Assembly: GCF_910592395.1 (NCBI RefSeq)
Contig: NC_088319.1
Span: 8,496,001-8,560,000, forward strand
From: Lineus longissimus
Taxonomy: Eukaryota; Nemertea; Pilidiophora; Heteronemertea; Lineidae
DNA: 64,000 nt
Direction: 5' to 3'
The notes below the pieces were generated by a model that ran no database searches, was not told where the DNA came from, and worked only from the letters and a program-made list of their open reading frames with translations. Below, piece by piece: positions 33,013 through 42,460 of the stretch (position 1 is the first letter of the stretch; each line of letters starts with the position of its first letter). The translations under genes were made by a program, and so were the position numbers.

Positions 33013-36000
33013 ATGGCTACCTATGGTGAAGCATATAAGATTTGGGAGCGTTGGAACTCCTCTGGTGACAGGCAAAGACCAAATGGTTATATCACACTTG
33101 TGGCGCTCTTTACTGAGGCGTATCCTCAATTTAAATCGTACTGCACCGATGACTCCAAATCAAGAACTCTTTCTAGTAAAATACAGAAAGTAGAATTTGA
33201 CTTTCGCATGAAAATAGTCAAAAACAAGAAGGACAAGGATGAGTTTTTTGCGAGATTGTTTGCCGTCCCTGTCGCCAAAGGCATTGAACCTACGGCTTCT
33301 GTAAGTAGGCCTGCAGGTACCGATGCAAACGGTGACTGCATTCGTAATGTAACCGACAGAATGCTATTCAGGTTAGGGGTTTGAAAAGAAAATTGAAAGA
33401 AATGGAACAAGATCAATCTATGAAAGAATTAGAAGTCATCCAACTTGAAGCTGCTCGTGATCAGGCGCTAGCAGTTAAGCTTAAGTCCCAAGCGGATAGG
33501 GAGAACTTGTCTTTGAAGTTCAATGCATTGTCAGTCCATCACACTGAAGTGAGAGCGCAAAATTTTGAAATTCTGACTGAAAATCAAACCCTCCTATCCT
33601 TGAAATACCAGAGTGCCAAAAACAAAGAATCAAAGGATAAGTATTTGTCAGAAAAAAATCTTACCTTAAAAAAGCTGTCCCGCCGCATTGTTTCTCTTGA
33701 TAATTGTAAAAGCCAATTAGAACAACAGAAGCAAATTATTGACACACTGCGCCGTCAAGTTGCAGAGAAGGAAAGTTTTCTGATGGAGAAGGAATTGGTC
33801 CTTGGGCAATCCAAGTCCAAGATTGTTGAGCATGAATCCGAAATTTCCAAGCTGCGCTCAAGAATATTCAAGCTTACCAGAGAATTGAAGGTCGCCTGTC
33901 CTTCTGAAGTTCAGGTAAGAGACAATGAAGTTATTTTAAAACTCATTGATGAAAAGAAAGACTTGGAGATAGCCAATAGAGAGCTACATCGCGCTGTGGC
34001 TCTACTAGAAGACCAAGAACAACTGGTTGAAGTCTTTGAAAATGGCAAATTCAAAGATGCCCTCCGTGAATGTATTGTCATCTTGGTAACAGATTGCAAG
34101 GTGAGTCTTCGCAATGTCTCCAAGTCGATCAATAGCGCTTTAAAACTTGCCGGTAAAAAGCTTGGCCGCGAACCATCAATTGGTGTCATGCAGCAAATCC
34201 TTGGTGAAGCAAAAGTTGTCATCAACCAGCAACTTGAGGACGAGTTAGCTGAGTCTTCTTGCATTGACCCATTGCAAAATATTGGTCACACTTTGCATGG
34301 TGATGGTACAACTAAATTCTCAAAGAAGTATCAAAACTTCCAGGCTACCACTTTGGAAGGTAAGACATTATCTCTCGGCCTGCGTGAACAAGCAACTGGT
34401 TCTGCCCAAGACACATTGGATAACTTCATATCTATAGTGTCCGACATTTGCTTACAAGTGAAAAGATCTGAGCCAGAGTGTTTGAAGAGAGTAGCAGAGA
34501 TCATGACTTCTTTTAAGAACACCATGTCCGATCAAGGTGCCACCAATCCGTTGTTTAATGCGAAATTTGCTACTATCCGTGAAGAGTTGTTACCAAGTGT
34601 CATTGACAACTGGGATTCACTACCGAGGGAAAGCAAAGATGAAGTCATCAAGTTGGGCAACTTCTACTGCAAAATGCACATGCTGGTGAACTTTGCAGGT
34701 GAGTGTGATAAGACCCTGCATGTTTTTGAAGAGCTGGCCTATGACAAAATGCCCGACTTGGGAGCTGCAATTCAAACTGCTGAATCTGGTCCAGTGCGCT
34801 CTATTAGAACCTCGGTGAAATTGCTCCACCCTCGCGGCTCCGATGAAGCTGGGATAGCTAGCTTTTTTCAACCGTTCTTGACTGTAAATGGCAGAAAGAG
34901 CCACATCTCTGCGTTTGAAGGCAACCGGTTTAACATCGTGTATGAGCATGCTGCCGCTCTGTATCATCATCGCAATGATATATCCGAGTTCTTCGTTGTT
35001 TATGGTAAGGGAAACAGACTTGTTAATTCTGTCCAAGAAGACCTGGACAAAATGCCCAATATTGCTGGTATGCGTGTGCTGGACATACTGTTCAAGCTTG
35101 TGACCCAACCATTCGAAGGCATGTTAAAGAAGGGTGGCAACATTCTTTCCACTAATCCGTACCTGGAGCAGCTCCAGAAGTGCCTGGAAAGATTCTGTGA
35201 AGATGCATCTCCTCTTTTGCAACAGTTCGTGATTTTCGATGATATTCCACCGATAAAAGATGAGGTGTACTGGAGCCTTTTCGAAAACTCGAGTGTTCAA
35301 ATGGACTTGTTGACACAGCAAGCGTTAGAGTTAATGTGCTCATCTCTCTTACTTATATTGGAGAGACAAGCAAAAAATCATCTGCCAGGTGGTAAGTACA
35401 GTGATGGCTCTCTCACAGTTGCTCTCCGCAAGCAAGCTGCATCAGTACCAAAGACAAATATCGTGTCAGAGAGGGACTTCGCTGTCCTTGATTATCTAAT
35501 CCGCCTAAAACCCGCCGCAAATACTGACCTGTATGAGACAATGATCCTTTGGACCGCCAATAAAACATCAGAGTGGCTTGGTAGTAAAATTGATGGTGAA
35601 AAGGTACAAATCTGGGATGAGGCAAGAAAGCAGCTTCCTGATATTCGGCGGAAATATAGGGAGAGGAAAGAGCAGATTCGGAGGGAAAAGATTAAAATCT
35701 TGATGAGTAGGAAAGAGAAGAAGGATGCTGGTGAGATGAAGGCACAGGATGATAGCATCAAACTAACGTATGACCTCGCAAATTATGGAATGGTTTGGAC
35801 GACGAAAGAGCAGGTAGACCAAATGGTAGATGAATTCACAGAAACATCTGAAAAAAAAGCAAAAGATGCGCTGATTGCTCAGTTGAAGTACCGTAAAAAG
35901 GTTATAAAATGTAAGGGTGAGGCAAAGTTGTTTTACCAGACTCGGAATTCCAAACCCTTGACTGTAAACGAGTTAAAAAAGAACTTATTAGAAGTTCTAG

Positions 36001-36401
36001 AATTGAATGCAAATTTTGAGTATGTGGAGCCCGATACTCCTTATACCATAACGAGCCCCGCCGCACGGGAAGAAACAATGGCCGTACAGAAGTCGAAGCT
36101 TCATGCCAGATTAGCCGAACCACGCCACAAAAGAATAACCGAACTCAATAAAGAAAAGCTGCCGTTGTATCTGCAAGATCCTACCAAGCTTGAGGGCAAG
36201 AAGATCAGCCATAAAACTCGTGATTCACCTGGAGAACCATTCGAGTGGTTCTCTGCCACTGTAGTTCAAGTTGAGGAGGAAAGTGACACCAATGTGATAA
36301 AAACTGAGTATCTGGTCAAGTACGACTTGGATCCTGATGACACATATGTTTTCCCTCTTCTTCAAGAATTAAAGAATGGATCTCTAATTATCTATGAATG
36401 A
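33013..36401 (+). CDS. Candidate transposase, 1105 aa, two exons
   Basis: Exon 1 (33013-33300) starts at the first ATG after a splice acceptor at 32987-32988. A 71-bp intron (33301-33371, GTAAGT...TTCAG, phase 0) joins it in frame to 33372-36401. Without splicing, exon 1 would stop at 33384. Order of parts: a basic N-terminal domain with WERWNSSGDRQRPNG (about residues 10-85), possibly DNA binding; a coiled coil of about 200 residues; a central domain with LHGDGTTKF (D407), MSDQGATN (D483) and CKMHMLVNF (C529, H532); LPGGKYSDGSL; a lysine-rich stretch; and a Tudor/chromo-like C-terminus with EWFSATVVQVEEE and EYLVKYDLDPDD. The HGDGT and SDxGATN blocks followed by CxxxH resemble the first two acidic residues and zinc pair of RNase H-fold transposases such as hAT. 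That fold is my inference. I recall similar multi-copy uncharacterised proteins in marine invertebrates. Confidence 0.75.
33301..33371 (+). other. 71-bp intron
   Basis: Donor GTAAGTAGG, acceptor CTATTCAG. Removing it joins two frames at phase 0 and bypasses a TGA at 33382. It is the strongest internal evidence for the two-exon model. Confidence 0.8.
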
Positions 36402-36619
36402 CACTGTCTCTCGCGCTGCGCCGTCTGGTCATTTGTTCTGTCATATCAGTTCCTGTGTGTACTGCATCTATCCTTCCACTTCCAGCAATCCGAATTTGCC
36501 ACTTGTTTAGCGAAGTTTCATCCTGTATCTATCAGTTCATTACTCCTTCGAATCCACTAGTGTTTTCATTGTCTCAGTGTCAGTATTTCAATCGTTGTGG
36601 TTTCAATCTATCCATGTGT

Positions 36620-36900
36620 TAGGCCTGATGTTGATCCTAAAGAGGAAATTAACCTCAAGGCGTCTTGCCTCACAGGGGATATTTGATCACTTTCTGTTTC
36701 TCTGGATTTATTCTGTGTTGGCCTGATGTTGATCCTGATTTTTCAGGCGTCTTGCCTCATGGATTAGATTCTCCGTCCATTTCGTGTCCGCTTTTTGCCG
36801 CTCTGGATTTATTCTGTCTTACTGTTGGCCTGATGTTGATCCTGATTTTTCAGGCGTCTTGCCTCATGGATTAGATTCTCCGTCCGTTTTTTGGTTGTCT
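36620..36900 (+). repeat. ~110-bp tandem repeat between the two transposon genes
   Basis: Units beginning GCCTGATGTTGATCCTGATT at about 36722 and 36827, with a diverged unit at 36626, each followed by CAGGCGTCTTGCCTCA and, in two of them, GATTAGATTCTCCGTCC. No ORF of note. It may contain the polyadenylation region of the first gene or a promoter for the second. Confidence 0.75.
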
Positions 36901-37051
36901 TTTTCCATTCTGCCTGATTTTACAGTTTAGGCCAGATGATGATCCCACTGAAAGTATATAATCTGTATTGTAATTTAAATTATGAAAATATCGAAATTTA
37001 CTTTTAAGTTTCATTTTTGCAGGAGAAAGAATCATCAGCTGTTAAGAAGCC

Positions 37052-37939
37052 ATGGATTGTAAGTACAAGGTAGAGGTATCGGGCATTTGTTCAGCCAATT
37101 TGTACGGCAACTGTAACCGTGACTGTTGCAGATTCACCCACATAAAATCTGGGCGAATCTTCGACAGTCACTGTCACCTTGACATAATGAAAGAGAAAGG
37201 TTTGAATATGGAGAGGCTGCCACTCCCCCCAAGGTTTGGTGGCTGTTTTGCAAATTTTTGCCATCCGTGGCGTTGGGATCAAATTGCTGGGCTCCTGGCG
37301 CCAAAAAATTGCTGGGGGTCTGTTGGAATACATCCGAAATCGGCTGATCAGTTCGATTTGGATGTATTCCAACAGATGAAGGAGATTATTGTGAGCAATG
37401 TAAAAGTCATTGCAGTTGGGGAGGCAGGGCTCGACAAGAGCTGGCACTCACATGCTTCTAACCCATGTCAAGGGTATGTGTTTGCCAAACAGTGTGAACT
37501 GGCCTGTCACCTCAACCTGCCTCTTATTGTTCACTGCAGGAATGCTGATGAGGAATGCTTGGCGCTAATGAAGCATCATTTGCCGATAGACCACCCAGTG
37601 CATTTGCACTGCTTCACTGGTGGCTTGGTCCTGGCAGAGAAATACCTGGCTCATTTTCAGAAGTTGCACATTGGTGTAACTGGTTTGGTAACCCTCATTG
37701 GGGACCGGCGCAGTAATAATGTTGCAGATGTAGCCAAAAACATCCCGCTGAATAGGCTACTTCTTGAGACGGATGCACCGTACCATGTGCCTCATCCATC
37801 ACAGGCTAAGTATTGTCATCCTGGCATGGTGCTGCATACAGCTCAAGAAGTAGCACGTCTGCGCAATATTTCTGTTGTCCGGGTACTGGATGCAAATGCA
37901 CTCGGTGTCCGTCAGGTATACAATGTGCAACTTCTGTAA
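37052..37939 (+). CDS. TatD-family metal-dependent nuclease with CCCH zinc finger, 295 aa
   Basis: A splice acceptor (tttttgcag, ends about 37021) precedes the ATG. Residues 13-30 form a CCCH zinc finger (C13-x7-C21-x4-C26-x3-H30). The rest is a full TatD amidohydrolase barrel with all expected metal ligands: DSHCHLD (H40, H42), VGEAGLD (E124), LIVHCR (H161), HCFTG (H186) and LLETDAPYH (D241). TatD proteins are 3'-5' DNA exonucleases or deoxyribonucleases using divalent metal. It lies 650 bp downstream of the 1105-residue gene, same strand, inside the same TIR-bounded element. It resembles the TATDN2-like branch of animal TatD. The role in transposition (trimming ends, processing excision gaps) is a guess. 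No frame damage. Confidence 0.88.
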   Translation: MDCKYKVEVSGICSANLYGNCNRDCCRFTHIKSGRIFDSHCHLDIMKEKGLNMERLPLPPRFGGCFANFCHPWRWDQIAGLLAPKNCWGSVGIHPKSADQFDLDVFQQMKEIIVSNVKVIAVGEAGLDKSWHSHASNPCQGYVFAKQCELACHLNLPLIVHCRNADEECLALMKHHLPIDHPVHLHCFTGGLVLAEKYLAHFQKLHIGVTGLVTLIGDRRSNNVADVAKNIPLNRLLLETDAPYHVPHPSQAKYCHPGMVLHTAQEVARLRNISVVRVLDANALGVRQVYNVQLL

Positions 37940-38176
37940 TAACAGGTTATCTCTGTCCGCCAACATTCCTCATCTGCATCCCTGTGAGATCTTCCTTATC
38001 CACCTTACATTTGTATGCCCTGTTTGTCCATCTGTCTGTTACTTTGTTGTTCCGATTGGGGAGTGGTCCAGTCTAATTTCCAATCCTACTTGTCACATTA
38101 CCAAAAATTGTAACCTCTACCTTTGTACCATTTCAGTCAACATCAGCTCCATCCATGGAAACAACATCCCAGAATT

Positions 38177-38466
38177 CCGTCCAATTTATACCCTAGCAGT
38201 AGCAATATTTTTATTTTCAAATTTTACATAAATGTCCGTCCAACTGATTGTGTTATTTTGATTTAATTTGTCAATAATTGAACTCAGTCCAATGTTCAGC
38301 TTTTTGTGTCAATAGATCCGTCCGATGATTTTGTCTTGCAACATTATGCAACTTTAGTTTTATACAAATTTCATTCAGCTCAAATCCGTCCAAAAGTTTG
38401 TGCTAATAGTAATATATCCGTCCAGTTATAACTATGTCACTTTCATTGCCCTCAAATCCGTCCAAC
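38177..38466 (+). repeat. Array of CCGTCCAA motifs
   Basis: CCGTCCA or CCGTCCG at 38177, 38236, 38318, 38386, 38418 and 38458, a half-site AGTCCAA near 38286, spaced 32-82 bases, often preceded by AAAT. No coding sequence lies here. In a subterminal non-coding arm such arrays are commonly transposase-binding sites. Related CTCCGTCC occurs in the tandem repeat at 36770 and 36875. Confidence 0.6.
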
Positions 38467-38890
38467 TACTTCATCTTTTATGATTTTGATAATATTAATT
38501 TATTTTCAGTCACATTTTTTGATTGATAAAACTGAGCAACTATTTGATAAAATGTAGGAATTAAAGTTAGGCCACATTCTTGATTTGGCATGTAGAGCAA
38601 ATGACCTATCCAACCAGTTTTTTACTGTTGTTACTGTTACATTGATGCTTTTTCTTTCTTTTTTCATGAGTCATCATCATATATTACCCCTTTGGCTTTG
38701 TTGACTGTAATTTGTTCTGCTTCCTGGGCGAAATATCTATGAAATCTTGGATGTTTTCTGGTTCATCTATATATAACAAGTAGCAATCACAGTCATGGTA
38801 GGCCTATAGTAAATTAGAGTTCTGTCATCCTAGCAGGCTGGGTCACTTGCTCTGTCATGTCTGTAGTTTTCTTTTTCCAGCATTTATTGA

Positions 38891-40419
38891 AATGAAACGG
38901 CCAGGGGCCATTGTGCTCACCGTAAGTATTTTTAGTAGACAGTTACAGAAAGTGCTACAGTATGACAATGGTGAATATATTTTTAACTTTGACCTCAGTG
39001 ACCCTGACAGGTAGGTCAAATAACAAACCAGGGTGATATGTGATGTAGACACATCCACCTGACCATAACAATTTCATCACTCGTTACACTACAGCAATCG
39101 GCAAAAAACGATTTCCAAGATGGCCGCCTAATTCAATCTTTGGCACCAAATGAATAAAAAAATGAAGAAAATGTAAGATAGAACTCAGAAAAGAAAAAAG
39201 GAAAAGATGAAAAATAAAAATATTTTTGGCTGTCCTTGACCGGGGTTTGAACTCACGACCTTTTGATTGCCACAATACGCGGAAAAACTCACAAAACATG
39301 CAATTTCGGCCATATTTGAATTCCGATCTGGCTGAAACTTGGCATACAAATAGTGGCTTCTTAGATGCATCATTACACAAAATTAAAACTCTTTACATTG
39401 AACAACGACAAAACGTACCAAGAACGGTAAAGTTTTCAACTTTGACCTCTGTGAACTTGAAAGGTGGGTCAAATCAAAAACCTGTAAGATATGTGATGTA
39501 TCCTTGCTGGGAGTACCTTCCATGAAACTTTTATCAAAAACAAATCAGTAATAAGCGAGAAATCACACTTTTTGAGTTTTGAGTTTGGGCCCCCTGGTGG
39601 CCAAGTCAATAATCAGAACGAACCAAAATTCAGTGTAAAAGGTCAACTGACCTAGGGGGTCATTTGTTCAAAGTTTCAAGTTCATTACTGTTGCGGTTGA
39701 GAAACGTGCCATAGTTACACTCAAACGGCCAATTTACGCCATTTGACCTCTGCGACCTTAAAAAGTACGTCAAATCCGAAAAATCGTGCAACATCTGAGG
39801 TAACCTTGCTAGGGGTCCCTGCCATAAAAATTTCATCAAAAACAATTTGCTAATAAACAGGCTATTGCACTTCTTACTTTTTCAGTTTTGGCCCCCTGGT
39901 GGCAAAGTCAAGAATCAGATCAGGCTGAAATTCAGCACCAGAGGTTATCTGATATAGGGGGTTATATGTACCAAGTTTCAAGTTCATAGCTTTGGTGGTT
40001 GAGAAACGTGCCATAGTTACACTCAAACGGCCAATTCACGCCATTTGACCTCTGCGACCTTGAAAAGTAGATCAAATTAAAAACCCGTAAGATATATGAT
40101 GTATCCTTGCTATGAGTACCTACCACAAAAGTTTTATCGAAAACAAGTCACTAATAAGCGAGATATCACACTTTTTAGATATCCACATTTGGCCCCCTGG
40201 TGGCCAAGTAGAGAATCAGATCGGACAGAAATTTAGTGTCACGGGTCATCTGACCTAGGGGGTCATGTGTACAAAGTTTTAAGTTCATAGGCCTAGCGGT
40301 TAAAAAACGTGCCACTGTTTTTGAACTAGGATACGACGGACAACGACGACGACGACGACGACGACGACGGACGACGGACACTGCGGTGTTGTATAGACTC
40401 CCCTACGGTGAGCCAAAAA
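38891..40419 (+). mobile_element. HINE-like element inside the TatD transposon
   Basis: 5' AATGAAACGGCCAGGGGCCA then GCTCACCGTAA; 3' GACTCCCCTACGGTGAGCC then AAAAA, same CGTA subfamily as 23521-26449. Two to three ~305-bp internal units with TTTGACCTCTGYGACCTT (39440, 39747, 40045) and gccccctggtgg. An (ACG)n run at 40342-40370. It is younger than its host transposon. Confidence 0.65.
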
Positions 40420-41517
40420 GTGATGGCTAGCTGCACTGACGAGCACCTGAAATGGGCGAAACATGGCATAGTCAAATCAAGATGTGCTTATAAATTTTAA
40501 ACATAGTTAAACCATGTGCTCTTTTCTCTTTCAGATCTGACATGTGGCATTCGGGCTCGTATGACAGAAACAATTCACATTACGGAAACAAAAGCATTTA
40601 CAGATTTTTATCGATATTATCTGTACCTTGAAAAAGAACATTTCAGAAACACAAGTTATATCTTTTAGTTCTTCTGTTGTTAGTTATAGGCTTGGTTCAT
40701 ATCTTTAGCTGCCTAGATGGACTGGATTCCCTGCTCCTCCCCGAAAATTTTGATATGTCACAAGCCTGGTTGGAATTTTTAAGTTGCTCAGCCCATTTGA
40801 ATTTGTAAAAAAGACGGTAGCCATCTTGGAAAAATTGTCAGCCATCTTGGATTTTGGTGGCCATTTTAGATTTTGAGATTTAGGGTATTATACCACATCT
40901 CCATCTTGCATGTCGTGGACAATTCGCTACAAATTCCCATGAATAGGGGATTTTTATCAAAATCGGCTTAATTTGGCTGCATATTTTGGCGGCCATCTTG
41001 GATTTTGGCAGCCATCTTGGATTTTAGGATGATGGTCCATCATCACACTACTCAATCCTGGAAATTTCATTAAAAAAATCCTATTAATAAAGGATTTATG
41101 ATGGAGTTTTCTGGCACTGGCTGTTCATTCTGGCGTCCATCTTGGATTTAGGCGGCCATTTTGGATTAAGGCGGCCATTTTGGATTGTCTGATGAAGGAT
41201 ATCACAACACGACTCCATCCAGAAAATTTCATCAAAAAATTCCTAAAAATAAGGTAGTTATGTGAGAATGTCCTTGTTCTGGCTGTTGATGGCAGCCATG
41301 TTGGATGCCGTTTGACCTTTGACCCCCAATGCATTTTCCTTTTATGCTGCTTGGTCAAAAAGATGCAAAGTACCGACCTTCAAATGGCTATAACTTTTGA
41401 TTGCATAGGAATTTTTTCATTCTGTAAAAGCCATTGACCTTAGAATTGCTGCTGCTTTCAATTTTGCCTTTACCATATCTTTTAAGCTTAATTTTGACCT
41501 GAACACCCTAATAATAC

Positions 41518-42460
41518 ACAGCCACAATTGTTTTTAAATCATAAAAATTCCAAAGTGATTTCGGACGATACCACATCAGTCTAAACATGTATCGTCCACA
41601 ACGACCACAATAATTTTCCAGTGAGAACATTCACCGCTAAGAATCAAACCTTGGCTACACAAGTCGTGCTCCATCTGAACTGGAATGATAGCCTTTGTAT
41701 CCACCAGCGACAAGGTTGTAGAAAAATCGGCAACAAAAGCATGTGTTTAGAAATGTCTGTCTTTTGTACTGTCCGGCCTTGGATGGCATCCAAGAAAATT
41801 TAATGGCAGCCTACAAAAACGTGTTTCTGATGTGGCGCTCACGCCGGCTGTCAATGATGTTGAAGGAATGGAACTGAGTGATGCGCAAGCATTTAGGTAG
41901 GGATCGCCATGCTATACATTCGCTGATCAGTGGGGAGAAATATTTCAACTTCCGTCATATGCTTGACGGCAAATTTGTAAAGGGTATAAGCCCGAGCTGT
42001 CAGCAGTGGTATAAACTAACATTGTGTTATGAGAGTGTCAAGAACGCTTTCGGTTTAAATGAGGACTTATCAAAACACCTTGGGGTTGGGAAATATCTGA
42101 CAGTCAACATTTATAACTCGTCGCGTCTCATTCATGTGCATTAGTACTTTAACCACGATGGTGATGAGAACAACAACCAACCATCTTCATTATCGCTGCC
42201 TACCAAAGAAGGTGTAACACTGACTGATGTAGAATGGGCTGTGTTATCTGAGTGGTTCTCCATTCCATTACGTGTGGATGGTTGGAAGCCATGTTACGAG
42301 TGCGATGATCATTCAAATCAACAGGGGGCGCTTAACTGTCCTGAATGTACACCATGGTGAATAATAAATAAATGATATATTTAGATAATCCTTTTTTGTT
42401 TTGTCCCATCATTAACAAGCATAGCGTTGAATGTCCCCCGTCGCTGTTGGGTGTTTTTTG
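41518..42460 (+). pseudogene. Decayed gene with PC4-like domain
   Basis: Several frames carry coding-like sequence from about 41615. The clearest runs 41878-42359, interrupted by TAG at 42142. It reads HLGVGKYLTVNIYNSS, then after the stop YFNHDGDE and LPTKEGVTLTDVEWAVL, the pattern of the PC4 single-strand-DNA-binding domain (reg-Y-x-x-I-R-E-Y..KKGISLT.EQW). It ends with a cysteine-rich CYEC..CPEC pair and an AATAAA-rich tail. It lies just right of the TatD transposon and is cut on its right by a HINE-like element. I cannot say which gene or element it came from. Confidence 0.35.

Larger units (their letters stand above)
32016..41510 (+). mobile_element. Large DNA transposon carrying coiled-coil and TatD genes
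   Basis: The ends are exact 16-bp inverted repeats: TAGGGTGTTCAGGTCA at 32016-32031 and TGACCTGAACACCCTA at 41495-41510. Both are flanked by the 7-mer ATAATAC (32009-32015, 41511-41517), so the unit inserted as one piece. Inside are, left to right: a 1-kb leader with a TATA-like TTTATAAATT (about 32380), a two-exon gene for an 1105-residue protein, a 110-bp tandem repeat, a CCCH-TatD nuclease gene, an array of CCGTCCAA motifs, a nested HINE-like element (38891-40419) and a non-coding right arm with repeated 'ggccatcttggatt' segments. Without the nested copy it is about 8 kb. Both genes are open, so the copy is relatively young. Superfamily unknown. Confidence 0.75.

Noticed and set aside
33301-33384. 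Frameshift between two separate genes at 33.3-33.4 kb
   Set aside because: A clean 71-bp GT-AG intron at phase 0 explains the change of frame better.
33911-36123. Several - strand ORFs of 60-160 codons
   Set aside because: Antisense shadows of the 1105-residue gene, with no motifs of their own.
36620-36900. CRISPR-like spaced repeats
   Set aside because: Only two or three long, unequal units without unique spacers, inside a eukaryotic transposon.
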